A DNA stretch of 64,000 bases, taken from the NCBI RefSeq assembly GCF_001942345.1, contig NZ_MKKI01000022.1:186001-250000 (forward strand), read 5' to 3'. Numbering within the stretch: position 1 is the first letter of the stretch; each line of letters opens with the position of its first letter. Shown piece after piece: positions 6,951 to 15,431 of this stretch. Below the pieces are notes generated by a model. The model did no database searches and was not told the DNA's origin. It saw only the letters and a program-made list of their open reading frames with translations. The position numbers and the translations under genes are program-made. Source of the DNA: Corynebacterium sp. CNJ-954. GTDB taxonomy: Bacteria; Actinomycetota; Actinomycetes; Mycobacteriales; Mycobacteriaceae.

Positions 6951-9490
6951 CGGGTCTGCTCCAGCTCGGCGGGTTCTGCGGTGTGGTTCTCGTCGGTGAC
7001 GTGGACAACGGGATTGCCTTCCCACACGGAGTCGGGCGGTACGTCATCCTGCCGCAGCACCAGGGAACCTGGACGCACGGTGGTGCGTTCGCCCAGTGTG
7101 GAACCGGGAAGCATGAAACTGTTCGGCCCCAACGTCGCCCCACTGCGCAGGGTGACCGGTTCCAGGGACATCACACGGTCGTGGAAGAGGTGGGTCTGCA
7201 GGACGGTCCCCCGGTTCACAGTGGCGCCGTCGCCGAGCGTGATCAGGTCGAATTCGGGGAGCCACCAGGTTTCGCACCACACGTTCCGTCCGATGCATGT
7301 CCCCATCAACCGGGCCCACCAGTTGTAGAGCGGGGAACCGAGGGACACACGGATCAGCGAGGGGACGGCGAGCAGCTCGGCGAAATTGTCGGCGAGCTCG
7401 CCCCGCCACACGAACGTGGAGAACAGCGTGTGCTGTCCCACCCTGAACCGTCCGACGAGCATCCATTTGGCGACGACGGGGACGAAGCTGGCTACGGTGC
7501 CGGCGGCGAGGACAATGGGGAAGGACCAGATGACGACGGCACGGATTCCGTCCCAGCCGGTCCCCGCGTCCATGTAGATCAGGGTTCCTGCCCACACGAT
7601 GAACAGGTCGATATACGCGGCGATGACGGGAGGGATGAAGCGCCCGGCCTCGACAAGCGCGCGGGCGCTCTTCAGCGTGGGGGAGGGGGTGAAGGTGCGG
7701 GAGGTGTCGGCGTCGAGGTGCACCCGGGGAATCTCACGGGCATTGCGGCCCAGCCAGGACGAACCACGTCCGGGATGATGCGGAGTAGAGGACAGGACGG
7801 CGACGAGCGACTGCTCAGGCAGATCGTTGTCCGGACCGACGATGGCGGAGTTGCCGACGAAGGACCCGTCTCCGAGCACGGTCGTACCGACGTGGACCCA
7901 CCCTGCGCGGTGACGGGGCAACGTGCACAGCGAATGGTCCGCGAGGAAACACCGGCTTCCGATGGACGTCAGGTGGGGAATCGTCTCGACGGTCGAGATC
8001 TCGGTGTCGTCGCCGACGCGGGCCCCCAGCAGCCGCATGAACGCCGGAGTCAGCCAGCCGGCGTACATGAAGTAGGTGGATGTCAACGTCTTCTGGAGCA
8101 GCACGTGGGTGAGCCAGAGGGCCCAGGCGGCGAGGACGGGGAAGACCTCCTCGTACATCTGGCGTTCCACCACACCGGGAAGAATCAGGAACAGGCCCGG
8201 GAGAAGCGCAATCACCGGGAGCACCGAGGCCCAGGCGATTCCTGCGGCATACAGCAGACGGCGGGGAGCGGGTGCGACCGCGGATACGGCACCGTCGGCG
8301 ACCGCGTCGTGGGGTGTGACCTCAGGCCAGGACAGGCCGGCGGTGCCGCGCTCGGAGAGCGGGGTCCCACCGAGGAGCAGGCCACCGGTGACTTCCGCGG
8401 AGACACAGGATCCGGGGAGGATTTCTGCGCCGTCATTGACGCGGGCACCGGGCGACACGAAGGTCCGCATGCCGATTCGGACATCCTCCCCGATGATGAT
8501 GCTGCCGACGTGGAGGGTGTCGCCGTCGATCCAGTGTCCGTTGATGTCCACCTCGTTTTCAACGGCTGTTCCCCGTCCGATCACGGCCAGTCCGGTGACC
8601 GGGGGCAGGGTGTGGAGGTCCACGTGGCGCCCTACACGGCATCCGAACAGGCGGTACAGCGTGGCGGTCATCGGTGTCCCGAGCAACGGTTCGAACTTGA
8701 GGTAGGTGATGAAGCGTTCGGCCGCCCAGATACGCAGGTGGGTCCACCCTCCGCGGGGGTAGGCTCCGGGTCGGACACCTGCGGTGAGGAGCCTGGCGGC
8801 CACGACCCCTTGCAGTACGCGACCCGGCGTAGAAAACAGGAGCAGCCAGCCGACGGCGAGGGGCGCCAGCGGGAGCCCCGGCACCCACCCGGCGTTGAAG
8901 AAGAATCCCAGTGCCCAGACGACCAGAAGTGACCCGAGCACGTACCGGGCGGCATTGACGACGTAGATGGCACAGACGACGAGGAACTGGACGATTCCTG
9001 ACCAGCGGGGTATCGGGGCCGGGGCAGGCCGTTGCCCGGACTTCTGGTCCAGGGTGACGAGGTAGGTCGACATCGATTCCAGGGTCGGGTGGTCGTAGAG
9101 GGCGCCGATATCGGTGGCGGGGTACTCGGTCCGGAGGTCGACGGCGAGTTTGGCGACCGCCACCGAGGAGCCACCGAGGTCGAAGAAGTTGGACCCGGGC
9201 TCCAGCGGTAATGGGCCGAGCTGGCGTGCCCACTGCTCGGCGAGCCAACGCAGTTCCGTGGGAAGGGTTGATTCAGCGTCGGCGTCCGCGCCGGGCAGTG
9301 GCCACGGCAGCGCGTTCCGGTCGACTTTGCCCGAGGTCTTCACCGGTAGTTCGTCGATGACGCACAGACTCGGGGCGAGACCGCCGGGCAGGACTGCACG
9401 GAGATGCTCCCGGGCTGCGGCGCCGCCGGGGTACTCCGCCGGACAGTCAGCTCCGGAGCGGCGGGACGGGCGGATAGGGACGGCACCCAT
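6947..9490 (-). CDS. Pls-like protein: carrier domain plus membrane beta-helix domains, no adenylation domain
   Basis: 847 residues resembling the C-terminal two thirds of Pls (epsilon-poly-L-lysine synthetase/PosA) non-ribosomal synthetases. Order: a short A-domain remnant ending in the A10 motif PVKTSGKVDRNALP (about 49-62); a carrier domain with FFDLGGSS, Ser109 being the phosphopantetheine site; then several membrane helices (VQFLVVCAIYVVNAARYVLG and others) alternating with left-handed beta-helix, hexapeptide-repeat domains (for example GSIIIGEDVRIGMRTF). Full-length Pls proteins are about 1,300 residues, so nearly the whole adenylation domain is absent. The ATG at 9488-9490 has a GGGGAGGG site and an in-frame TAA two codons upstream. 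The lost domain is not in the preceding bases. Confidence 0.85.
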   Translation of the reverse strand: MGAVPIRPSRRSGADCPAEYPGGAAAREHLRAVLPGGLAPSLCVIDELPVKTSGKVDRNALPWPLPGADADAESTLPTELRWLAEQWARQLGPLPLEPGSNFFDLGGSSVAVAKLAVDLRTEYPATDIGALYDHPTLESMSTYLVTLDQKSGQRPAPAPIPRWSGIVQFLVVCAIYVVNAARYVLGSLLVVWALGFFFNAGWVPGLPLAPLAVGWLLLFSTPGRVLQGVVAARLLTAGVRPGAYPRGGWTHLRIWAAERFITYLKFEPLLGTPMTATLYRLFGCRVGRHVDLHTLPPVTGLAVIGRGTAVENEVDINGHWIDGDTLHVGSIIIGEDVRIGMRTFVSPGARVNDGAEILPGSCVSAEVTGGLLLGGTPLSERGTAGLSWPEVTPHDAVADGAVSAVAPAPRRLLYAAGIAWASVLPVIALLPGLFLILPGVVERQMYEEVFPVLAAWALWLTHVLLQKTLTSTYFMYAGWLTPAFMRLLGARVGDDTEISTVETIPHLTSIGSRCFLADHSLCTLPRHRAGWVHVGTTVLGDGSFVGNSAIVGPDNDLPEQSLVAVLSSTPHHPGRGSSWLGRNAREIPRVHLDADTSRTFTPSPTLKSARALVEAGRFIPPVIAAYIDLFIVWAGTLIYMDAGTGWDGIRAVVIWSFPIVLAAGTVASFVPVVAKWMLVGRFRVGQHTLFSTFVWRGELADNFAELLAVPSLIRVSLGSPLYNWWARLMGTCIGRNVWCETWWLPEFDLITLGDGATVNRGTVLQTHLFHDRVMSLEPVTLRSGATLGPNSFMLPGSTLGERTTVRPGSLVLRQDDVPPDSVWEGNPVVHVTDENHTAEPAELEQTR

Positions 9491-9591
9491 TGCTTAACGA
9501 CCCTCCCCGGTGAAGTCAGCAGGTCTCGGGGTGTCTTCGGGTTACGACGGGGGACTGCCAACTCCTGGTGAGCGGGCCCGCCATGAGCGAA

Positions 9592-9620
9592 GCCCCCGGC
9601 TCAGTTTCCTGAGTCGGGGC
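9592..9620 (-). terminator. Terminator of the 33-residue peptide gene
   Basis: Stem GCCCCGACTCAG / CTGAGCCGGGGGC with a four-base loop, 33 bases after the TAA of the peptide at 9653-9754 on the minus strand. It separates that transcript from the Pls-like operon. The T content after the stem is low. Confidence 0.6.
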
Positions 9621-9652
9621 CCCTGAAGGGGAGCGTGGTCCCGTGATCTTCC

Positions 9653-9754
9653 TTAGAGGATGGAGCCGACTATGGCGACGACCCCGCCAAGACCGGCAAG
9701 GAGTCCACCGACGAGAGCGGTGATGGGGGTGAGAAGACTGCTGACGATACCCAT
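9653..9754 (-). CDS. 33-residue uncharged hydrophobic peptide
   Basis: ATG at 9752-9754, TAA at 9653-9655, with AAAGG nine bases upstream. That is the same ribosome-site sequence and spacing as the two 29-residue peptide genes nearby. The peptide begins MGIVSSLLTPITALVGGLL and is almost wholly Gly, Ala, Val, Leu and Ile, with no charged residue. It could span a membrane once as a helix. It has no signal peptide and is followed by its own hairpin terminator. Candidates are a mycomembrane porin subunit, a leaderless membrane-active peptide, or a type I toxin-like peptide; nothing in the sequence decides. Not recognised as a named family. Confidence 0.55.
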   Translation of the reverse strand: MGIVSSLLTPITALVGGLLAGLGGVVAIVGSIL

Positions 9755-9982
9755 GTGAAGGACCTTTCGACTGATCTACAGGTGGATCGCTGCGGGGATT
9801 CGAGAGTCTGAACCGGGTCAGCTCGTTGCAACGATACATTCGATCTTAAACATAGCCTGTTAAAAGTTCCACCCGATTGGCTGATATGTGCCGGGGTATT
9901 CACAACCTCCCCGGGAAGTGCGGTTAGTCCCAGGGGTGGAAACGGGTACATCTATCGTCTGATAGAGGTGCTCCATGGCATG

Positions 9983-10016
9983 AAAAACCCCGCCTGGCCC
10001 TCGAGGGGAGGCGGGG
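9983..10016 (-). terminator. Terminator of first 29-residue peptide gene
   Basis: On the minus strand an 8-bp stem CCCCGCCT/AGGCGGGG is followed by TTTTT, a canonical intrinsic terminator 34 bases after the stop. An identical copy lies 324 bp away at 10308-10340. Confidence 0.85.
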
Positions 10017-10160
10017 TGTTCAGGCATGCCCCGGAGGGCACGGCATCAACTAGTCGTTGATGGAGGAGACGATAGCCTCGAAGACGTCGACGAGGGCGGT
10101 GGCGACGGTGTCGATGATGCTCTGGATGGTCTCGATCATGATGATCAGCCTTTCGGTTCG
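9984..10160 (-). repeat. Tandem duplication unit 1 (peptide cassette)
   Basis: Bases 9984-10053 are identical to 10308-10377 (70 bp, terminator through stop codon). The start-codon/ribosome-site segment at 10122-10147 matches 10446-10471. The offset is exactly 324 bp throughout. Between these anchors the coding sequence has diverged, so the UTRs are better conserved than the peptide. Confidence 0.85.
10050..10139 (-). CDS. 29-residue amphipathic acidic peptide, copy 1
   Basis: ATG at 10137-10139, TAG at 10050-10052, AAAGG nine bases upstream. The peptide begins MIETIQSIIDTVATAL and ends SSIND. Hydrophobic residues recur every three to four positions, so it should form an amphipathic helix with net negative charge and no Lys or Arg. 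It shares 18 of 29 residues with the downstream-numbered copy at 10374-10463. Coding is supported by conserved start, stop, length and spacing between the copies, and by substitutions that keep hydrophobicity. The size and character fit PorA/PorH-type corynebacterial porin peptides and also modulin-like surfactant peptides. I do not recognise the exact family. Confidence 0.65.
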   Translation of the reverse strand: MIETIQSIIDTVATALVDVFEAIVSSIND

Positions 10161-10307
10161 GAAGTTGTAGTTTTCGCAACGAGGGTCCGGGGGTGGCTCC
10201 TTGCTGCTCTATGGTCAATATCGGTGCCGGAAGTGAAGTGTTACATCATGCCAAGAAAATTTCTGCTGACTGTGCCGATGCTCGCTCGGGGGAGGGGTGG
10301 AGACGCG

Positions 10308-10340
10308 AAAACCCCGCCTGGCCCTCGAGGGGAGGCGGGG
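10308..10340 (-). terminator. Terminator of second 29-residue peptide gene
   Basis: Identical to the terminator at 9983-10016: an 8-bp GC stem followed on the minus strand by TTTT. Each peptide gene therefore has its own monocistronic transcript end. Confidence 0.85.
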
Positions 10341-10373
10341 TGTTCAGGCATGCCCCGGAGGGCACGGCATCAA

Positions 10374-10463
10374 CTAGTTGTTGATGGAGCCAACGACGTC
10401 CTGGAAGACGGAGACGATGGCCTCGGAAACGGTGGTGATGATGCCCTGGATGGTCTCGATCAT
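10374..10463 (-). CDS. 29-residue amphipathic acidic peptide, copy 2
   Basis: ATG at 10461-10463, TAG at 10374-10376, AAAGG upstream. The peptide begins MIETIQGIITTVSEAI and ends GSINN. It is the paralogue of the peptide at 10050-10139, again acidic, lacking basic residues and without a signal sequence. Its minus-strand leader contains a strong nested hairpin (10498-10534) and a TANNNT -10 candidate (TAGTGT, 10541-10546) that would start transcription close to the hairpin. The predicted helix and conserved IETIQ.II..V...V.VF...V.SIN pattern suggest selection on the peptide rather than chance. Function unknown; see copy 1 for alternatives. Confidence 0.65.
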   Translation of the reverse strand: MIETIQGIITTVSEAIVSVFQDVVGSINN

Positions 10464-10497
10464 GATGATCTACCTTTCGGTTGAACGTATACGGTCT

Positions 10498-10534
10498 CGC
10501 GACACTCCGAGCCGGTGGGGCTCTGTGTGTCGCG
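10498..10534 (-). promoter_or_regulatory. Leader hairpin of 29-residue peptide gene
   Basis: Perfect outer stem CGCGACAC/GTGTCGCG and inner stem GAGCC/GGCTC. It sits 34 bases upstream of the ATG in the leader and probably near the transcript 5' end. Such hairpins usually stabilise short, highly expressed mRNAs; that role is inferred. The bases from 10535 to 10715 hold no gene I can support, only two GGGGGTGGT repeats at 10608 and 10653. Confidence 0.5.
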
Positions 10535-10715
10535 CCATTAACACTAACGCAGACCCATCAGCCGGCGTTAGGTCACGAAGAGATAACGATGAACACGCGG
10601 CTTTGGCGGGGGTGGTCGAATTATGTCGACATGCATTTACGCCGTTCATGACGGGGGTGGTTATGTTGGACGATGTAAGCGACGTCAACTGGCGGGAACG
10701 GCTACGTAGCTGTCG

Positions 10716-12812
10716 CTACATACCCGCGGCAGGGTGGGTCTGTGCCCGCGGAACCATGTCGTCGTAGTCCGTCATCAACGGAACATCGGCAATGTTCTCC
10801 GGCACCGCGAAAGCGTCCACGAGCGTCTGCGACCAGGGGCCAAGCGAATCCACCAGGTCATTCAGTGCTGCTCGCGCCGCCTTCGTCCTGGTTCCCGTCA
10901 GCAGGTTCTGCTCCTGGTACCAGCCGCTGTGTTCGTGGATGATGCTCAACACGAACACGTCACGTACCTGCTCCATGACCTCCTTCGCCTGACCGTCTGC
11001 GAGTTCAGCCTCGGCCTGCAGCATCGCCTCCAGGATGATGCGGTCCACGTGGGCCCACGAGCACTCGAGGAGGTGGTCCTGCGCCTTGTCCACCAGATCG
11101 GCGGCATCCTTGATGTCCATCTTCTGGGCCGGCCTGATGCGACGGATCAGCGACATCAGCAGCCGGTCCTCGCGCTCGGTGAGCAGCTCCACCTGGTTCG
11201 CCGGGTCAAAGAGGGATGTCTCCTCCCGGTCGGTGAAGGAGTCCACCAGGTTCTGGATCAGCGTGTCCGCTGCCGTCCGACGCTTCAGCAATGTGCCGAA
11301 GTTGTCCAGGCCGAAGCGCACCAGCTCCAACGGCTTCAGGTCCCCGACCTCGCGGGAGAAGCCGGTCAACAGTTCCTTCGCCGCCAACTGCATCATCACC
11401 ACGTTGTCGCCCTCGAACGTGGTGAACACGTCCGAATCCGCCTTGAAGGTGGTCAGCAGGTTCTCCGTCATATAGCCTGCACCGCCACAGGCCTCACGGC
11501 ACTCCTGGATCGTACGGGTCGCATGCGCGGTGTTCGCAGCCTTCAGCGCAGCGGCGTGGGCCTCCAGCTCGCGCTGGTCCCACCGCTGCTCCTTCGTCAT
11601 GGCTGTCCGGTCGATCTCCTGGCTCTCCAGGTCGTGGATCCGGGCGATCAACTGGTTCGACGCCAACTGCAGGCCGTAGCTGCGTGCGATCAGCGGAATC
11701 AGGCGCAGGCGGTGCTTCCGGTGTTCGATGAGTTTGTTCTCCGGCAGATCGTCGTCCGCCGCGAACTGGCGGCGCAGATTCGCGTAGCTTGTCGCGATCG
11801 TCAGGGCGGAGCGGGCCGCGGCACCGGAGGCGGCGCCCACGGTGATGCGTCCGCGGATCAGCGCGCCCAGCATGGTGAAGAAGCGGGCTCCGTCGGACTC
11901 GATGGGGGAGGAGTACTCACCGTTCTCCGAGACGTCCGCGAAGCGGTTCAGCAGGTTCTCCCGGGGGACACGCACATGGTCGAAGGTGAACGTCCCGTTG
12001 TCCACACCCTTCAGGCCGCCCTTGTGCAGGTGGTCGCCGATGCCGACGCCTGGCTTGGCCTTCCCGTCCTCGTCGCGGACCTCCACGACGATGCAGTGCA
12101 CCCCGTGGGAATCTCCGAGGTCGCCGTTCTCGTCCGGCGTGAACAGTTGGCAGAACACCGCGGCCATGCGGGCGTGCTTCGCGGCATTGCCGATGTACCA
12201 CTTCTCCGCCGAGGCGACGGGGGTGTCGATCACGAACTCCTGGGTCTCGCGGTCGTAGACCGCGGTGGTTTCCACTGACTGGACGTCCGATCCGTGCCCG
12301 CGTTCCGTCATGGCGAAAGAGCCGAGCGTGCGCAGTTCCATGATGTCCTTGATCAGCGGGATGTGTCGCTTGGTGCCGAGATTCTCCACGGCGCCACCCC
12401 ACAGTCCCCACTGCACCCCGGCCTTGACCATCAGTGACAAGTCGGCGCCACCCACCGCTTCAATCGCGGTCAGGGTGGCACCGAGATCACCGGTTCCGCC
12501 GTGGTCCTTGTGGAATGTCCCCCGCGGTGCACCGGTCTCGAGCATGTCGGACATCTGGGACAAGGTGCGTTCCCGTGCCTCGTCCATACTCAGTGTGTCA
12601 TCCGGGTAGAGGTTCTTCTCCGCGATCAATGCGCGGGTCTCGTTCTTCACGTCCGCCCAGCGGCCGTCCAGAATCTCCTGGAGTTCGGCGGCCACGGCCT
12701 TGCGTACCGCGCGGTCCGCCTGATCACGCAACTTCGCCGGACGGTCGTTGCCGCGGCGGGTCAGACTCGCCGCAATCTCAGTGGTGTCGGGGGTCTTGTC
12801 AGTGTGTGCCAT
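10716..12812 (-). CDS. Acyl-CoA dehydrogenase/oxidase family protein
   Basis: 698-residue flavoprotein of the long acyl-CoA dehydrogenase/acyl-CoA oxidase type, which oxidises acyl-CoA to enoyl-CoA in fatty acid breakdown. The flavin-contact region SFAMTERGHGSDVQSVETTA (about residues 195-215) and the C-terminal ECREACGGAGYMTENLL, typical of acyl-CoA oxidases, are clear. The length is near 700 rather than 390, again oxidase-like. ATG at 10810 on this strand's scale (12810-12812) is chosen because a TAATAT -10 (12821-12826) sits eight bases upstream with no ribosome site, suggesting a leaderless mRNA. Electron acceptor (oxygen or ETF) cannot be told. Confidence 0.85.
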   Translation of the reverse strand: MAHTDKTPDTTEIAASLTRRGNDRPAKLRDQADRAVRKAVAAELQEILDGRWADVKNETRALIAEKNLYPDDTLSMDEARERTLSQMSDMLETGAPRGTFHKDHGGTGDLGATLTAIEAVGGADLSLMVKAGVQWGLWGGAVENLGTKRHIPLIKDIMELRTLGSFAMTERGHGSDVQSVETTAVYDRETQEFVIDTPVASAEKWYIGNAAKHARMAAVFCQLFTPDENGDLGDSHGVHCIVVEVRDEDGKAKPGVGIGDHLHKGGLKGVDNGTFTFDHVRVPRENLLNRFADVSENGEYSSPIESDGARFFTMLGALIRGRITVGAASGAAARSALTIATSYANLRRQFAADDDLPENKLIEHRKHRLRLIPLIARSYGLQLASNQLIARIHDLESQEIDRTAMTKEQRWDQRELEAHAAALKAANTAHATRTIQECREACGGAGYMTENLLTTFKADSDVFTTFEGDNVVMMQLAAKELLTGFSREVGDLKPLELVRFGLDNFGTLLKRRTAADTLIQNLVDSFTDREETSLFDPANQVELLTEREDRLLMSLIRRIRPAQKMDIKDAADLVDKAQDHLLECSWAHVDRIILEAMLQAEAELADGQAKEVMEQVRDVFVLSIIHEHSGWYQEQNLLTGTRTKAARAALNDLVDSLGPWSQTLVDAFAVPENIADVPLMTDYDDMVPRAQTHPAAGM

Positions 12813-12876
12813 ACCACTAGATATTACGTGGGAATCAGGTCCCTCGGTGAGCGGTTGGACATCGTGAGGTCCTACC

Positions 12877-14160
12877 ATGTGGGGCATGACCGAGAACGCA
12901 CGCAATGAGCAGGTTCCCTCACTGAACCCGCACCACCGACCGGCCGGACGCACGTCCCGCTACTCCAGAGCCTGGCTGTTCGTGGCTTTCGCCGTGTTCA
13001 GCGTGGCGTGGGGCGGGAACGAAGCCACCCCCATGCTCGTGTTCTACCGTCAGGAAGCCGTGTTCAGCGACGTTTTCGTCGACTCCCTGCTGGTGTCCTA
13101 CGCCGTCGGCATCATCGTCGGTCTGTTGATCTGTGGTCCTCTGTCGGATCGCTTCGGTCGAAAGGCCGTGATGCTCCCGGCGCCGGCAGTTGCGCTGCTG
13201 GGCAGCATATTCATCGCTCTCGGTGAAACCACCGAGGCAGTCATGTTCATCGGACGGATCCTCGCCGGGCTCGCTGTAGGTATCGCCATGTCGGTCGGTG
13301 GTTCGTGGATCAAAGAACTCTCCACGCCGTCGTTCGATCCCGGTGCGACGCCGTCGTCCGGAGCCAAACGCGCGACGATGTCGCTGACGGCGGGCTTCGG
13401 GCTCGGTGCGGGCCTGGCCGGAGTCCTCGCGGAATGGGGTCCCATTCCCGGGCAGCTGCCCTACATCGTGCACTGCGTCATCTCCGTTGTCGCCCTCGCC
13501 GGTCTGATGACGGTCCCCGAGACCCGCCAGTCCGCACACCTGAAGGTGAAGGGGTCCTTCTGGTCCGACATTCTCGTGCCGACGATCAAGCATCCGCGCT
13601 TCCTCACTGTGGTGGCACCGATCGCGCCCTGGGTGTTCGGCGCCGCCGGCGTCGCCTACGCCATCACACCTCGGCTGGTCCAGGACCAGGTGGACGTGCC
13701 TGTGGCCTTCTCTGGTCTGCTCACCGTCATCGCCCTGGCATCGGGTTTCACGATCCAGCAGTTCGGCCCCCGGATCAACACCGAGCACAATGCACGCGGC
13801 CCGATCGTCGCCTTGATCCTCGTGATCGTCGGCATGGCTGTCGCCAGCGCCGCAGCAGTGGACATCGCCGTGTGGAGTGCGGTCATCGTCGCGATCATCC
13901 TCGGTGCGGCCTACGGACTGTGTCTGATCAGCGGGCTGACCGAGGTCCAGCGCATCGCCGGGCCGGATGACCTGGCCGGCCTGACCGCTGCGTACTACAC
14001 GTTGACCTACATCGGCTTCTTCTTCCCGATGATCCTCACACGGTTGTCCTCCACGTTCACCTATCCCGAGATGCTCGGCGCGGGGATCGTCGTCGCCGTC
14101 GTGTGCCTCATTGCCGTCACCGTGTTCTCCCGCAGGAATCTGCCAGCGACGAGGGGGTGA
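12877..14160 (+). CDS. MFS transporter
   Basis: 427 residues with about twelve membrane helices of the major facilitator superfamily. The inter-helix signature LSDRFGRKAVMLP (loop 2-3) and RILAGLAVGIAMSVGGSWI (helix 4-5 region) are diagnostic. The start may be ATG at 12877 or ATG at 12886; a GTGAGG lies near the first. The protein is divergent from the acyl-CoA dehydrogenase and its 3' end overlaps the convergent flippase-like gene by 44 bp. A drug or metabolite exporter role is likely from the family, but the substrate is unknown. Confidence 0.85.
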   Translation: MWGMTENARNEQVPSLNPHHRPAGRTSRYSRAWLFVAFAVFSVAWGGNEATPMLVFYRQEAVFSDVFVDSLLVSYAVGIIVGLLICGPLSDRFGRKAVMLPAPAVALLGSIFIALGETTEAVMFIGRILAGLAVGIAMSVGGSWIKELSTPSFDPGATPSSGAKRATMSLTAGFGLGAGLAGVLAEWGPIPGQLPYIVHCVISVVALAGLMTVPETRQSAHLKVKGSFWSDILVPTIKHPRFLTVVAPIAPWVFGAAGVAYAITPRLVQDQVDVPVAFSGLLTVIALASGFTIQQFGPRINTEHNARGPIVALILVIVGMAVASAAAVDIAVWSAVIVAIILGAAYGLCLISGLTEVQRIAGPDDLAGLTAAYYTLTYIGFFFPMILTRLSSTFTYPEMLGAGIVVAVVCLIAVTVFSRRNLPATRG

Positions 14161-15382
14161 ATGTCGGGCGTCGCGCCAGCACGGCGAGGTGAACGACGAC
14201 TCCCGTCAGCGGCGCCAGTCCAAGGGCGAGTACTGCGCGGGCTTCGGGTGAGACGTCGATGAGCAGTAGAGAGATCGCGGCGACTGTCGCCACGGCCCAG
14301 CCGGCCAGGTAGAGGGAATGACGTTCTGCCGCATGCGCGGCCGAACCGGTCACCATCAGTAGTGCCGTCGATGCAGATGCCACCGTCAACAGTGCGAGCA
14401 CCAGTGGTGAGCTGATGAGGTGGGCATCGAAGAACACCAGCATCAGCGGGCGTGCCAACCAGTACGCGGCAATGCCACCGGCAGCTGCGGTCCCCACGAT
14501 GATCGCGGACGGCAGTACACAGGCCCGCAGTATCCGGTCGCGGTGCTGCGTGAAATGCACGATCAACGCCGGTTGAAAACGTTGCAGGGGGACGAGCAGT
14601 GGGGCGCGGGTCAGCGTCACCGCCGTGATGACGGCGGCCAAGGCCCCGGGAGCGACATCTGCGCCGGTGGTGAAGGTGATCAATACAGGGAATCCGGTGA
14701 TCAGCACCGCATTCGCACCTGACGCGAGCATCGCCTTGACGGTCCGCCGGATGAACTCGCCGGTCGCGACGTCTCCCACTTCCCGCAGCAGGTCTCGCTG
14801 GGACGGGACAAGGAGAAGCAGCCCCAGCCATGTCACGGCACCTATGACGGTGACCAGGAGGAATGCGAGAAGATGCCAGCCCAGCGCCCAGGCGACCAGG
14901 GCGAGCAGAATACGGACCGCACTGTCCACGCTGATCAACCACGCGAACGTGGTCCAGCGGGTGGCTGCAGACAGCAGGCCGCAGACCACGGCCTGGAAGG
15001 TGTAGGACGCCAGCCCGCTGGCCAACAGGACGACCCCGGCGGCTTCGAGGTTCTGCCCGTCCGGAAGGATTCTTCCCGACCACAGTGGTGCAAGGCCCAC
15101 GGCAAGGAGTCCGGCGATGACGGCGAAACCGACGGCGACGGCCATCGGACGTGCGCCGGGGACGTCGGGACTCAGTGTCCGTCCCGACGTGGTGTGACGG
15201 GCCGCTACTGAGCGCGTCGTCTCCTGCAGGAGTCCGTCGATCAGGCCGGTCAGTGCGAAGAAGAGACCCCAGAACACCGAGAAGGCTTCATAGCTGACGG
15301 TGTCCAGCGCGCGGCCTGCGACGACGATGACCGCATAACCGGAAACCGCCACCACAAGAGTGGCGGCGGACAGGGCCCTCAC
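14117..15382 (-). CDS. Flippase-like polytopic membrane protein (polysaccharide exporter fold)
   Basis: 421 residues, strongly hydrophobic, with twelve or so membrane segments arranged in two halves (for example AVSGYAVIVVAGRALDTVSY at the N-terminus). The early segment followed by FSVFWGLFFALTGLIDGLLQ resembles the first helices of polysaccharide flippases (MOP/MATE superfamily). No motif proves the substrate. GTG at 15380-15382 is the only plausible start and has a weak ribosome site. Adjacent to the mycolyltransferase, an envelope role (lipid-linked intermediate export) is attractive but inferred. The gene overlaps the MFS gene tail by 44 bp. Confidence 0.65.
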   Translation of the reverse strand: MRALSAATLVVAVSGYAVIVVAGRALDTVSYEAFSVFWGLFFALTGLIDGLLQETTRSVAARHTTSGRTLSPDVPGARPMAVAVGFAVIAGLLAVGLAPLWSGRILPDGQNLEAAGVVLLASGLASYTFQAVVCGLLSAATRWTTFAWLISVDSAVRILLALVAWALGWHLLAFLLVTVIGAVTWLGLLLLVPSQRDLLREVGDVATGEFIRRTVKAMLASGANAVLITGFPVLITFTTGADVAPGALAAVITAVTLTRAPLLVPLQRFQPALIVHFTQHRDRILRACVLPSAIIVGTAAAGGIAAYWLARPLMLVFFDAHLISSPLVLALLTVASASTALLMVTGSAAHAAERHSLYLAGWAVATVAAISLLLIDVSPEARAVLALGLAPLTGVVVHLAVLARRPTFTPSSLADSCGRTR

Positions 15383-15431
15383 GGGGCCGGTTGTTTTCCG
15401 TGTGGCGGTGGGAATCGGACGTCAGCCCGTG

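Larger units (their letters stand above)
10308..10484 (-). repeat. Tandem duplication unit 2 (peptide cassette)
   Basis: Second copy of the 324-bp-period duplication described at 9984-10160. The similarity ends about 20 bases upstream of the ribosome site, so the promoters of the two copies differ. Confidence 0.85.

Noticed and set aside
6821..8932. 703-codon plus-strand ORF opposite the Pls-like gene
   Set aside because: Low-complexity Gly/Glu/Gln/Arg-rich product with no domains, entirely antisense to a gene with clear motifs; a high-GC shadow frame.
9653..10463. Type I toxin-antitoxin module for the small peptides
   Set aside because: Not adopted: no convincing convergent antisense RNA promoter could be seen, and the acidic 29-mers are unlike typical basic/aromatic-ended toxins. 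Kept only as a weak alternative for the 33-mer.
10734..12278. 514-codon plus-strand ORF opposite the acyl-CoA dehydrogenase
   Set aside because: Composition biased, no recognisable fold, complementary to a well-supported gene.
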